In this document: piece after piece, positions 16,696 through 25,299 of the stretch | How the letters are laid out: each line of letters begins with the position of its first letter | Position numbering within the stretch: the first letter of the stretch is position 1 | DNA from: Streptomyces hoynatensis | Lineage (GTDB): Bacteria > Actinomycetota > Actinomycetes > Streptomycetales > Streptomycetaceae | Reading direction: 5' to 3' | Length of the DNA stretch: 64,000 bases | Assembly: GCF_003626535.1 (NCBI RefSeq) | Contig: NZ_RBAL01000009.1 | Coordinates: 202,802 to 266,801 of the forward strand | Program-made: the position numbers and the translations under genes | Notes under the pieces: generated by a model | Told to the model about the DNA's origin: nothing | The model's input: the letters and a program-made list of their open reading frames with translations, nothing else | The model's database searches: none

Positions 16696-17778
16696 ATGAC
16701 CGAGCTGCAGATAGGAACTTTTGTGCTGGCCGGGCGGTACCCCGGGCAGAGCGAACGCGAGGCGCTGCACCGGGCGGTGCGCTCGGCCGTCGTCGCCGAC
16801 GAGGTGGGCCTGGACACCGTGTGGCTCGCCGAGCACCACTTCGTGCCCTACGGCCTGTGCCCCTCCGCCCCGACCCTGGCCGCGCTGCTGCTCGGCCGCA
16901 CCCGGCAGATCCGGGTCGGCACCGCGGTCAGCGTGCTCTCCACGACGCACCCGGTGGCGCTGGGCGAGCAGGCCGCCCTGCTGCATCTGGTCTCCGGTGG
17001 CCGCTTCGACCTGGGCGTCGGGCGCGGCGGCCCCTGGGTCGACCTGGAGGTCTTCGGCGGCGGGGCCGAGGCCCTGGAACGCGACTTCCCGGAGTCACTC
17101 GACCTGCTGCTGCGCTGGCTGCGCACGGAGCGCGTGGGCGCGCAGGGAGCGCGTTACCGCTTCCGCGAGGTGCCGGTCACCCCCGCGCCCCCGGAGCCAC
17201 CGCCCGTGCTGGTCGCCTGCACCTCGCCCGGCACGGTGCGGCTGGCCGGCGAGCGCGGGCTGCCGATGCTGCTCGGCATGCACATCGGCGACGCGGAGAA
17301 GGCGGAGATGGTCGCCCTGTGGCGGTCGGCCGCCGCCGCGGCGGGCGTGCCGGGCGAGGTCAGCGCCGCGGCCGGCCACGTGTCGGCCGGGGTGGTCCAG
17401 GTCGGCGACAGCCACACCGAGGCGGTGGAGACGCTGCGCGGGGCGCTGCCCGGCTGGCTGCGGCAGGGCCTGGCCGCCCACCAGACCTTCGACGGCCGCC
17501 CGCGCGCGATGCGCGACCCCCTGGCCTACACCGAACTGCTCAGCGAGCTGCACCCGGTGGGCGACCCGCGGCTGTGCGCGGACCGGCTGGCCGCCACCGC
17601 CGAGCGCACCGGGATCAGCCGGTTCGCCCTGCTGGTCGAGGGCTCGGGGGACACGGCGGCCACGGAGCTGAACGTCCGGCGGCTGGCGGACGAGGTGCTG
17701 CCGCTCCTCCCGCCCGCGGCGGAGGGAGCGGCAGCGCCGGATTCCCTCAGCAGTCCCGCAACTCGGGCGACTGGTTGA
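16696..17778 (+). CDS. LLM-class flavin-dependent oxidoreductase (luciferase-like)
   Basis: A 360-residue luciferase-like monooxygenase-fold protein using FMN or F420. Family signs: the N-terminal LGTFVLAGRYPGQ-type beta strand, VWLAEHHFVPYGLCPSAPTLAA (the WLAEHHF motif of bacterial luciferases), the RIRVGTAVSVL-like strand, and GRFDLGVGRGGPW. The substrate is unknown. A GGGGCAACGGGCG stretch precedes the ATG. The 3' end overlaps the convergent gene at 17747 by 32 bases, which is unusual here. Confidence 0.88.
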   Translation: MTELQIGTFVLAGRYPGQSEREALHRAVRSAVVADEVGLDTVWLAEHHFVPYGLCPSAPTLAALLLGRTRQIRVGTAVSVLSTTHPVALGEQAALLHLVSGGRFDLGVGRGGPWVDLEVFGGGAEALERDFPESLDLLLRWLRTERVGAQGARYRFREVPVTPAPPEPPPVLVACTSPGTVRLAGERGLPMLLGMHIGDAEKAEMVALWRSAAAAAGVPGEVSAAAGHVSAGVVQVGDSHTEAVETLRGALPGWLRQGLAAHQTFDGRPRAMRDPLAYTELLSELHPVGDPRLCADRLAATAERTGISRFALLVEGSGDTAATELNVRRLADEVLPLLPPAAEGAAAPDSLSSPATRATG

Positions 17779-18136
17779 GGATCTGGCTTCGCACCGAGGT
17801 GAACCGCGCCCGCGCCGCGTCCGGGGCGCCGAGCGGGAAGACGGCGACCCGGTGGCAGTTCTGGAAGGCGAGCCGCACCCCGAAGTGCCTCTCCAGCGCT
17901 CCCCGTATCGCGTCGCTTGCGAGCGCGCGCAGCAGCTGCCCCCTGGCGTGCTCGTTTGGGGGCGGCGTCGTGTTGTCGGCGAACTCGCCGCCGTCGACCT
18001 TCAGCCTGGCGACCAGGTTGCTGATCATGTCCCAGGCGAAGGGCAGAGACGTTCGGACGCAGTCGACGAACTCGGCCTCGTCGACCTCCCCTCGCTCGGC
18101 CTGCTCCAACAATGCTGGTGAGACGTCGAGCGACAT
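17747..18136 (-). CDS. SCO5389-family conserved hypothetical protein
   Basis: A 129-residue soluble protein resembling the SCO5389 family of Streptomyces (from memory; described there as cold-responsive). It is helical, with a conserved-looking MSLDVSPALLEQAERGEVDEAEFVDCVRTSLPFAW start (residues 1-35) and a C-terminal VRSQILNQSPELRDC end. A clear AGGAG lies seven bases before ATG 18136. The lowish GC at its end and the tail overlap with the luciferase-like gene suggest antisense interference between the two 3' ends. Biochemical role unknown. Confidence 0.85.
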   Translation of the reverse strand: MSLDVSPALLEQAERGEVDEAEFVDCVRTSLPFAWDMISNLVARLKVDGGEFADNTTPPPNEHARGQLLRALASDAIRGALERHFGVRLAFQNCHRVAVFPLGAPDAARARFTSVRSQILNQSPELRDC

Positions 18137-18736
18137 GCATTCTCCTCTCGGACCCCCGGGTGGCGGGGTCGTGCCGACCTGGTCCGCGGCCACGCCGCAC
18201 GGTCGCCACGCTCGCGGGTGATCCCGCGGTCCGGACGGCGACGGCCACGAGCCAACGTTAGGCGTCTTAGCCCGTGCATGTCAGTGGATTGAGCACATAA
18301 CCGGCCACCGGAGAATCACGCCTATCGCAGACATATCGCCCCGCCCCACGGGACCCGCGACCCGCCTGCCGCACCGCACTCCGCCGCCCCTCCCGCCGCC
18401 CCCTCCCGCCTCCCCTCCCGCCGTCCGCCCCCGGCCGTCGCGTTGCCGCCCGCCGCCGTGCCGCCGCCGTGCCCCGGTCCCCCGCGGTCCGCCTCCATCC
18501 GCCCGGCGCCCCCTTCCCGCACGCCGCCCCGGGACCCTTCCCGCGGCGCCTTCCCGGCCGTCCCCGCCCCCGCCCTCGGCACGGCGCCGTCAACGGGGCG
18601 CGCCCCGGCCCCGGTTGGCCCCAGCGGGCCCGGGACCGCGGCCCGGCCGTGGGCCCTTGCGAAGGCGCGGGAGGGCGGCGGGGCGGCGGCGGGCGGGCCG
18701 GTCGGCGGCACTCCCGGCTGCCTCTAGGCTGACCTC
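18137..18736. other. 600-base divergent intergenic region, no gene seen
   Basis: The part next to the minus-strand gene (18140-18330) is less GC-rich and should hold its promoter. From 18330 to about 18720 the plus strand is extreme C-rich low-complexity sequence (CCGCC, CCCGC runs). Open frames there have Pro/Arg/Ala composition with no recognisable start or domain, so I call none. Confidence 0.6.
18725..18730 (+). promoter_or_regulatory. -10 box TAGGCT of nucS; leaderless start
   Basis: TAGGCT ends six bases before the nucS ATG, which puts transcription start at or next to the A of ATG. There is no Shine-Dalgarno. The same TAGGCT-N6-ATG layout is at 26095 before the cobalamin adenosyltransferase gene. 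Confidence 0.6.
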
Positions 18737-19447
18737 ATGCGTCTCGTCATCGCCCGCTGCTCCGTCGACTACGCCGGCCGTCTCACCGCCCACCTGCCCT
18801 CGGCGCCGCGGCTGATCCTGATCAAGGCCGACAACTCCGTCTCGATCCACGCGGACGACCGCGCCTACAAGCCCCTCAACTGGATGTCGCCGCCGTGCAC
18901 CCTGCGCGAGACCCGGCCCGGGGAGGGGCCGGAGGGCGGCGGCACGCGGGAGGGGGAGACAGCCCACGCGGTGTGGACGGTGGAGAACAAGGGTGGCGAA
19001 AAGCTGATCATCACGCTTGAGGAGATACTCCACGACTCCTCGCACGAACTCGGCGTGGACCCCGGGCTGATCAAGGACGGCGTGGAGGCGCACCTCCAGG
19101 AGCTGCTCGCCGACCGGATGGAGACGCTCGGCGAGGGCTATGCGCTGATCCGCCGCGAGTACCCGACGGCCATCGGCCCCGTGGACATCCTGTGCCGGGA
19201 CGCGGAGGGGGTGACGGTGGCCGTGGAGATCAAGCGCCGCGGGGAGATCGACGGCGTGGAACAGCTCACGCGCTACCTGGAGTTGCTCAACCGGGACCCG
19301 CTGCTCGCCCCGGTCCGCGGCGTGTTCGCCGCCCAGGAGATCAAGCCCCAGGCACGCACGCTCGCCACGGACCGCGGCATCCGCTGCGTCACCCTCGACT
19401 ACGACGGCCTGCGCGGCATCGAGGACGACAAGCTCCGCCTGTTCTGA
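18737..19447 (+). CDS. nucS: Mismatch-specific endonuclease NucS/EndoMS
   Basis: A 236-residue enzyme that cuts both strands at mismatches and replaces MutS/MutL repair in actinobacteria. The N-terminal DNA-binding beta domain (about residues 1-125) contains the Trp of KPLNWM. The C-terminal nuclease core shows the PD-(D/E)xK residues Asp150 (GPVD), Glu164 and Lys166 (VEIK), and Gln of GVEQLTRYLE. The C-terminus KLRLF matches the beta-clamp-binding tail of the family. An 11-residue Gly/Glu/Pro-rich insert lies around residues 61-75. Apparently leaderless. Confidence 0.95.
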   Translation: MRLVIARCSVDYAGRLTAHLPSAPRLILIKADNSVSIHADDRAYKPLNWMSPPCTLRETRPGEGPEGGGTREGETAHAVWTVENKGGEKLIITLEEILHDSSHELGVDPGLIKDGVEAHLQELLADRMETLGEGYALIRREYPTAIGPVDILCRDAEGVTVAVEIKRRGEIDGVEQLTRYLELLNRDPLLAPVRGVFAAQEIKPQARTLATDRGIRCVTLDYDGLRGIEDDKLRLF

Positions 19448-19588
19448 GCCCGCGGGCCCCGCCGGAGCGCGGGGCCCGCCGAAACCGCGGCGCCCGGCGC
19501 ACGGGGTGTCCCGTGCACGGGACGTCCCGCGCCTTCGCGCCCGTGCGCCCCGGCGCGAAGGCGCCACGCGGGGCGGGCGGCCGCCCGT

Positions 19589-21976
19589 TCAGGCCCGGCC
19601 GACGCCGGTGGCCGTGGCCGTCGGCGAACTGCCGGTCGCCGAGGCGGTGGCCCCCGTGGGGGTGCCGCCGGCGCCCTCCGCGTCGCCGCCCGCGTCGGTG
19701 CCCTCCGAGGTGCCGGTGTCGGTGCCCTCGGAGGTGCCCTCGTCCGTCCCCTCGGACGTGCCCTCGCTCGCGCCCGTGTCGGTCCCCTCGGAGCCGCCCT
19801 CGCTCGTGCCCGGGTCGGTGCCCTCGGAGCCGCCGTCGTCGCCGCCCTCGCTCGTGCCCTCCGAGGTGCCGGGCGAGGTGCCCCCGTCGCCCGTGCCGCC
19901 GTCCGCGGAGCCTCCGCCGTGCGAGCCGCCGTCGGAGCCGTCGCCGCTGCCGCCGCCGGAGCCGCCGTCCGAGCCCACCTCGCCCGAGGCGGAGGCCGTC
20001 GGCTGGTCCGGGGAGCCGGAGGGCCGCGCCGGGTCCTCGGGGGCCTCGGAGGTGTTCGAGTCGCTCGGGGACTCCGACTCCGTGGGCGAGGCCGAGTCCG
20101 AGGGCGAGGCGGACGTCTCCTCCTCGGTGGGGGAGTCCTCGTCGGTGGTCAGCGGGGTGTCGGCGTCCGTGGCCGCGGGGTCGGGGGTCGTGCCGCCGTC
20201 CGGCTCCTCCTCGCCGCCCGAGCTGAGGCCGAAGGCCACCACGGTGCCGAGCACCGCGACGAGCAACGCGCCCGCCCCCGCGGCGAAAACGTTTCTCCGC
20301 GCGCCGCGCCTGCCCACCGGCGCCATCGTCCCGGTCTCTTCCTCCGGGGCGACGGCCCGTCCGAGGAGCTGGGTCGCATCCTCGGACCCGGGCGGGCCCG
20401 GCACCGGCGCGGGGGGCGCGGGCGAGGCCGCGGGCGGGATGCCCAGCGGGGGCGTGAAGGCGGCGGGCGGCGGGGCCGGCGGGCGCGAGAGGTCATCGAC
20501 CAGGGCCAGCGCCCGGCGGCCCGCGACCGCGCCGACCGCGTCGGCCAGCACGGCGCGCAGCGCGGTGGAAGCCTCCAACTCCGCCCGTGCACGGTCGAGT
20601 TGGCCCTGGCAGATGGCGAGCACGCCCAGCTCGTGGTGGAAGTAGGCCTGCTGGGCCACCTCCCCGGCCGACCTGGCGGACTCCTGGCCGCTGCGCAGCA
20701 TCCGTTCCCAGGCGCTCCACCGCAGCGAGGCGGCCAGGAGCGGCGCGGCGGCGCGGGCGAGGCCGCCGACCGCGGCGTCGAGCCCGGCGCGCTGCGCGGC
20801 GCGGACGGTGGCGACCAGGGCGCCCGCCTCCTCCGCGACCCGCTCCGGGGCGACGACGGTGTCCGCCAGCCACCAGGTGTAGTGCTGGGTGGCGGTCCGG
20901 GCCCGCTCCGGCGCGCCCTCCGCGAAGCCGGCCTCGGTGAGCTCCTCCACCACGCCCGCGGCGAGCCGGTGCCCGCCGCCCGCCTGGGTCAGCAGGCCGC
21001 TGCCGAGCAGTTCGGCGTACGCCTCGGGGGCGGCGGGGTCCTGGAGGAAGGCGGCCAGCCGGTCGCGGCCCGGCAGTTCGCCGCCGAGCGCGACGGCGTA
21101 CCGCAGGATCTCCGAGGCGCGCGGGGTGAGCAGGCCGGCGACGCTCGCGGTCAGCGCGGCGCTCTCCGGCAGCGGCGCCTGCTCCCCGGCCTCGCGCCCC
21201 CTGAGGAGGGCGGCGGCCTGGACGAAGCGGCGCGGCAGGCCCTCGGTCTGCAGCCACAGATCGGAGGCCCAGTCGGTCTCGGCCTCGGAGAGCTGGCGGC
21301 CCAGGGAGAGTTCGGCGAGTTCGAGGCAGCCGGTGCGGCTGAGCCCGGGAAGCGCGAGTTCTTCGAGGCGGGAGTCGGCCGCCGGGGCGGGGGCGTCCTG
21401 GGTGGCGGAGATCACGAAGGCGCACTCGGGGGTGGCGTCGAGGATCTCCTGGAGGGGGGCGCCGCCGAACTCCACGTCGTCGATCAGCACGACGGCGCCG
21501 ATCTCCCGGAGCGCGGCGCTGAGTTCGGTGGGTCCCGGGCGGTAGGCCGAGGTGCGGTGCGCCGCCGCGAAGAGCTCGTGCAGCAGGTCGGTGGCGTTGC
21601 GCCGGTGGCCGTTGAGGCGGATGACGCCGTCGGGGGCCAGTTCGGCGCAGTCGCGGGCGACGGCGGCGAGCAGCGCGGTGCGGCCGGCGCCCGGCGATCC
21701 CGTGAGGCGCACGGAGCGCCCGCGGGAGAGCAGCCGGCGGAGGCGGTGGCGCTGCTCCTCGCGGTCGAGCAGCGGCGTGTGCCGCGTCTCCTCGGCGGCC
21801 GGGCCGGGGGCGGGTGCGCGCCGCGGGGCTATCGGGCGGCGGCCCGGCGGGCAGGATTCGATCTCGCTGCCGTCGATCGGGTTGACGGTGAGCAGGAAGT
21901 CGCCCGCCACCAGTTCGACGACCCGTCCCGGCTCTCGGGGCTGTTCACCGTGTGGGGCGGGGTGGTTGAGGTCCAT
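19589..21976 (-). CDS. Membrane-anchored AAA-like ATPase with Ser/Thr/Gly-rich extracellular tail
   Basis: A 795-residue protein. Residues about 68-300 look like an AAA16/STAND-type ATPase: P-loop TGSPGAGRT (residues 92-100, the usual Lys is Arg99), Walker B VVLIDDVEF, and a GLPRRFVQAAALL motif like the GLPL of STAND proteins. Residues 300-510 are helical repeats (TPR-like, with YFHHELGVLAICQGQLDRARAELE). A Pro-rich linker, one membrane helix (about 559-582, NVFAAGAGALLVAVLG) and a 210-residue Ser/Thr/Asp/Gly tail with many T-S-E-G repeats follow. Topology would put the ATPase inside and the tail outside. Substrate or signal unknown. A STAS gene lies about 125 bases upstream on the same strand. 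Confidence 0.8.
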   Translation of the reverse strand: MDLNHPAPHGEQPREPGRVVELVAGDFLLTVNPIDGSEIESCPPGRRPIAPRRAPAPGPAAEETRHTPLLDREEQRHRLRRLLSRGRSVRLTGSPGAGRTALLAAVARDCAELAPDGVIRLNGHRRNATDLLHELFAAAHRTSAYRPGPTELSAALREIGAVVLIDDVEFGGAPLQEILDATPECAFVISATQDAPAPAADSRLEELALPGLSRTGCLELAELSLGRQLSEAETDWASDLWLQTEGLPRRFVQAAALLRGREAGEQAPLPESAALTASVAGLLTPRASEILRYAVALGGELPGRDRLAAFLQDPAAPEAYAELLGSGLLTQAGGGHRLAAGVVEELTEAGFAEGAPERARTATQHYTWWLADTVVAPERVAEEAGALVATVRAAQRAGLDAAVGGLARAAAPLLAASLRWSAWERMLRSGQESARSAGEVAQQAYFHHELGVLAICQGQLDRARAELEASTALRAVLADAVGAVAGRRALALVDDLSRPPAPPPAAFTPPLGIPPAASPAPPAPVPGPPGSEDATQLLGRAVAPEEETGTMAPVGRRGARRNVFAAGAGALLVAVLGTVVAFGLSSGGEEEPDGGTTPDPAATDADTPLTTDEDSPTEEETSASPSDSASPTESESPSDSNTSEAPEDPARPSGSPDQPTASASGEVGSDGGSGGGSGDGSDGGSHGGGSADGGTGDGGTSPGTSEGTSEGGDDGGSEGTDPGTSEGGSEGTDTGASEGTSEGTDEGTSEGTDTGTSEGTDAGGDAEGAGGTPTGATASATGSSPTATATGVGRA
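19680..19925. repeat. Low-complexity repeat coding for GTSEG/GTDEG-type units
   Basis: Within the 3' part of the ATPase gene, short units around GTGCCCTCCGAGG recur irregularly (plus-strand reading), coding for Gly-Thr-Ser-Glu and Gly-Thr-Asp repeats. Length is likely to vary between strains. Confidence 0.75.
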
Positions 21977-22102
21977 GCTCTTCGTCTCTCGAACGCTGTC
22001 TCGAAGGCGGCGCGGCGGCGCCGGCCTGCGGTGCCCACGCTACCGCCGCCCTTCGGCGCGCCGAACTCAGGTGCCGCTCCTGACGTGAGAATCGCGGGGC
22101 GA

Positions 22103-22396
22103 TCAGGGAGCGATCGTGAGGATGCGGTGCAGCCGGGTGGCGACGAGCACGCGCTGCATGTGCGGGGGCACGTCGCGCAACACGAGGCGCCTGCCGCACC
22201 GTCCGGCCCTGCGGTGCGCCCCCATGATGACGCCGAGGCCGGTGGCGTCGCAGGAGTCCAGGCCCCTGAGGTCCAGGACCAGGTCTCCGTGCCCGGCGTC
22301 CATGGCGCGGTGCAGCGCGACTCTGGCGTCCGCGGCGCTCCGCACGTCGAGGCGGCCTCCGACGACCAACTCCGCGTGGTCGCCCGTGATGTGCAT
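22103..22396 (-). CDS. STAS-domain anti-sigma factor antagonist
   Basis: A 97-residue single STAS domain. The phosphorylatable Ser of SpoIIAA-type antagonists is Ser48 in LDSCDATGLGVIMGA, matching the D-S-x-D/G-T-G-L pattern. Start ATG 22396. Such proteins release sigma factors by sequestering anti-sigma kinases; the partner kinase is not in the window. About 125 bases separate it from the ATPase gene downstream on the same strand, so they may share a transcript. The 242-base stretch on its other side holds no gene that I can support. Confidence 0.9.
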   Translation of the reverse strand: MHITGDHAELVVGGRLDVRSAADARVALHRAMDAGHGDLVLDLRGLDSCDATGLGVIMGAHRRAGRCGRRLVLRDVPPHMQRVLVATRLHRILTIAP

Positions 22397-22638
22397 AGTG
22401 CGCTCCCCCGCTGTACCTGGAATGTCCTCGAAATACCGTGAGCTGCCCTGCGTGCCCCGCAACGGCCGGCGGCTGCCGCCCGTTGCGGGGCCGTGGTGGG
22501 ACCGTGGTGCCGTGGCCCGTGCCGATGTGGTGCCCCGGCCCGGGGGCCGGGTGGTGCCGGTCGTGCTGCCGGGACTTGCCGGAACTGACGGTTCCGGGGG
22601 CCTTGGGGTTGCCGTTCGTGTTCCCACCGATACCGATG

Positions 22639-23490
22639 TCACCCGTAGGAGTAGAAGCCCCGCCCCGACTTGCGGCCGAAGTCTCCGGCGTCGACCATCC
22701 GCCGCATCAGCTCGGGCGGCGCGAACTTCTCGTCCCTGGACTCGCCGTAGATGTTCTCCGTGGCGTGCAGCAGGACGTCGACGCCGGTGAGGTCGGCGGT
22801 GGCCAGCGGGCCCATGGTGTGGCCGAAGCCCAGGCGGCAGGCCAGGTCGATGTCCTCGGCGGTGGCCACCCCCGACTCGTACAGCCGGGTGGCCTCCACC
22901 ACGAGGGCGGAGATCAGGCGCGTGGTGACGAAGCCGGCGACGTCGCGGGAGACGACGATGCAGGTCTTGCCGGTGGACTCGGCGAACTCCCGGGCGGCGG
23001 CGAGCGTCTCGTCGCTGGTCTTCAGGCCCCGTACCAGCTCGCACAGCGCCATCATCGGGACCGGCGAGAAGAAGTGGGTGCCCACGACGCGTTCGGGGTG
23101 CCTGGTGACGGCGGCGAGCTTGGTGATCGGGATGGCCGAGGTGTTGGAGGCGAGGACGGTGTCCTCGCGGACCAGGCCGTCGAGAGCGCGGAAGACGCTC
23201 TGCTTGATCTCGGCCTGCTCGAAGACGGCCTCGACGACGAAGTCGGCCTCGGCCGCGGCGTCCAGGTCGGTGGCGGTGACGATGCGCTGCCGCGCCTCGG
23301 CCGCCTCCTGCGCGCTCAGCCTGCCCTTGTCCGTGAACTTGGCCCACGAGGCCTCGATGCCCTTCAGGCCGCGGCTCAGTGCCTCCTGCGTGGTGTCCAC
23401 CAGGGTGACGTCCCAGCCCGCCTGGGCGGCGACCTGTGCGATGCCGGAACCCATCAGTCCGGCGCCCACGACGGCGAGCTTCCTGGCCAC
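22639..23490 (-). CDS. 3-hydroxyacyl-CoA (3-hydroxybutyryl-CoA) dehydrogenase
   Basis: A 283-residue NAD(P)-dependent dehydrogenase converting 3-hydroxyacyl-CoA to 3-oxoacyl-CoA or the reverse. Motifs: Rossmann GAGLMGSGIAQ at residues about 8-18, the ASNTSAIPIT substrate loop, catalytic His in GTHFFSPVPMM with its partner Glu, and the C-terminal GFGHTMGPLATADLTG. I chose GTG at 23490 because AAGGAG lies eight bases upstream; an ATG at 23511 would add seven residues with no ribosome site. It stands alone, downstream of the TetR gene on the same strand, about 100 bases apart. Confidence 0.92.
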   Translation of the reverse strand: MARKLAVVGAGLMGSGIAQVAAQAGWDVTLVDTTQEALSRGLKGIEASWAKFTDKGRLSAQEAAEARQRIVTATDLDAAAEADFVVEAVFEQAEIKQSVFRALDGLVREDTVLASNTSAIPITKLAAVTRHPERVVGTHFFSPVPMMALCELVRGLKTSDETLAAAREFAESTGKTCIVVSRDVAGFVTTRLISALVVEATRLYESGVATAEDIDLACRLGFGHTMGPLATADLTGVDVLLHATENIYGESRDEKFAPPELMRRMVDAGDFGRKSGRGFYSYG

Positions 23491-23593
23491 GCGCGATCTC
23501 CTTCGATCCATGACAAGTGCGAGTCCCCGGGGCCCATGACCCTAGTCCCCCGGGAGGCGGAGGGGGCGGCGCGGGGGCCTAAAGAGACACGCG

Positions 23594-24280
23594 TCACGGT
23601 GGGGTGGGCCCCTCGGGACGCGGCGCCCGGCCGGGGGGCCGCCTGGCATAACCCAATACCCGGTCGCTGAGCAAGTATTCGGCGGCCTCCAGCGTTTCGA
23701 GCATGTGCGCGACCCTCTCGTCGAGGGTGGCGGCCCCGCGGAACTCCCCGGCGATGCGGTAGACGTACGACTGCACCCACACGAGCTGCCCGGCGATGAG
23801 GTCGGGAATCCGGTCGCCGGGGCCGGCGCCCGCCTCCTCGCGCAGCACCTCGGCCAGGGCGATGCCCATGGAGCGCTGCATGCGCATCAGGTACGCCGTG
23901 AGCGTGGGCGAGTTGAAGACGACCCGCAGGAACTCGCCGTAGTGCTCGGTGAGTCCCGCGGTGGGCTCCTTGGCCAGGATGTCCTCGCGGATGCCGCGCA
24001 GCACGGCCTCGGCCGCCGACTCGCCGACCGCGCGTTCCCGCACCCGCCGCGCCAGCCGGCTCACCACCTCGTCCTCGCGGTCGAAGAAGAGGCCCTCCTT
24101 GGTGGGGAAGTAGTTGTACACCGTGTTGACCGAGACGTCGGCGGCCTCCGCGATCTCGGCGACGGTGACCGCCTCGAAGCCCCGCTGACAGAAGAGACCG
24201 GTGGCCACATCGGAGATGTGCCGCCTGGTCTGCTGCTTCTTGCGCTCTCTCAACCCGGCCATGCGCTTGATGGTATCCAT
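23594..24280 (-). CDS. TetR-family transcriptional regulator
   Basis: A 228-residue repressor. The N-terminal helix-turn-helix (about residues 14-60) shows the family pattern, ending VNTVYNYFPTKEGLFF. The C-terminal ligand domain is helical and its ligand is unknown. Two starts are possible, ATG 24280 or ATG 24262 (MAGLRERKK); neither has a clear ribosome site. It is divergent from an ABC exporter with only 63 AT-rich bases between them, so it very likely represses that exporter and itself, the standard drug-exporter arrangement. Confidence 0.92.
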   Translation of the reverse strand: MDTIKRMAGLRERKKQQTRRHISDVATGLFCQRGFEAVTVAEIAEAADVSVNTVYNYFPTKEGLFFDREDEVVSRLARRVRERAVGESAAEAVLRGIREDILAKEPTAGLTEHYGEFLRVVFNSPTLTAYLMRMQRSMGIALAEVLREEAGAGPGDRIPDLIAGQLVWVQSYVYRIAGEFRGAATLDERVAHMLETLEAAEYLLSDRVLGYARRPPGRAPRPEGPTPP

Positions 24281-24343
24281 ACTTTGTAGAACTGAAAACT
24301 TGGAGGCATTGCATTTTTACAGTGACCCTGGTTCGCTGGGCAC
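24281..24343. promoter_or_regulatory. AT-rich divergent promoter/operator region between TetR and ABC exporter
   Basis: These 63 bases are strikingly AT-rich. A TACAGT -10-like box at about 24316-24321 reads toward the ABC genes, and a TACAAAG element near the TetR start reads the other way. No perfect palindrome stands out, so the exact operator is not assigned. Confidence 0.55.
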
Positions 24344-25135
24344 ATGGCTACGCCCCCCATCCTCACGACACACGACCTCGCCCGTACCTTCGAGACCAAG
24401 CGCGGGACCGTGGAGGCCGTCCGCGGTGTCGACATCGCCGTGCAGCCCGGCGAGATCCTGGGCTTCCTCGGCCCGAACGGCGCGGGCAAGAGCACCACGC
24501 TCCGCATGCTCACCACCCTGCTCGCCCCCAGCCGGGGCACCGCCACCGTCGCCGGTCACGACCTGGTGCGCGAGCCCGCCCTGGTGCGGCAGCGGATCGG
24601 CTACGTGGCCCAGTCGGGCGGCGTGGCCCCCGACGAGCCGGTGCGGCGGGAGCTGCTCTTCCAGGGCCGCTGCTACCGCCTGTCCACCGCCGAGGCCGCC
24701 GAGCGCATCGAGGAGCTGGCCCGCGACCTCGACCTGGAGGGGCTGCTCGACCGCAAGTGCGCCGAGCTCTCCGGCGGCCAGCGGCGGCGCCTTGACATCG
24801 CGCTGGCCCTGATCCACCGGCCGGAGATCCTCTTCCTCGACGAGCCCACCACCGGCCTCGACCCGGGCAGCAGGGCCGACCTGTGGGAGCTGATACGCCG
24901 CATCCGCGCCGAGCGGAACACGACGGTCTTCCTCACCACGCACTACCTGGACGAGGCCGACGAGCTCTCGGACCGGCTGATCATCGTCGACGGCGGCCGG
25001 GTCGTCGCCGAGGGCACCCCGGAGCACCTGAAGACGGAGTACGGCGGCTCGCCGCAGGCCACCCTGCAGGACACCTTCATCGCCATCACCGGCCGCGGGC
25101 CCAAGAAGGACGACCTGGCCCCCGTGGCCCTCTGA
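24344..25135 (+). CDS. Daunorubicin-resistance-type ABC transporter ATP-binding protein
   Basis: A 263-residue DrrA-like ATPase. Walker A is GPNGAGKST (residues about 45-53), the signature is LSGGQRRRLDIA, Walker B LFLDEPTTGLDP and the H-loop TTHYLDEADEL. The N-terminal motif TFETKRGTVEAVRGVD is DrrA-like. Paired with the permease 165 bases downstream and probably repressed by the divergent TetR protein. Likely exports a hydrophobic toxic compound. Confidence 0.93.
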   Translation: MATPPILTTHDLARTFETKRGTVEAVRGVDIAVQPGEILGFLGPNGAGKSTTLRMLTTLLAPSRGTATVAGHDLVREPALVRQRIGYVAQSGGVAPDEPVRRELLFQGRCYRLSTAEAAERIEELARDLDLEGLLDRKCAELSGGQRRRLDIALALIHRPEILFLDEPTTGLDPGSRADLWELIRRIRAERNTTVFLTTHYLDEADELSDRLIIVDGGRVVAEGTPEHLKTEYGGSPQATLQDTFIAITGRGPKKDDLAPVAL

Positions 25136-25299
25136 GCTGCCAGGCCCACCGCCAGGCCGCGCCCACGCCCACGCCACCCCGGGGCGCACACGCGCCCGAA
25201 CGCGCCCCCGATGCACCCCGACCCACCCGACGCACGTCACGCGCTCGGCGTCCTCGCCCGGCGCCGGCCGCCGTCTCTCGAAAGGGACCCACCCCCGCC

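Noticed and set aside
18330..18727. Small open frames in the C-rich tract before nucS
   Set aside because: Low-complexity Pro/Arg/Ala products, no ribosome site; the nucS leaderless promoter explains the end of this tract.
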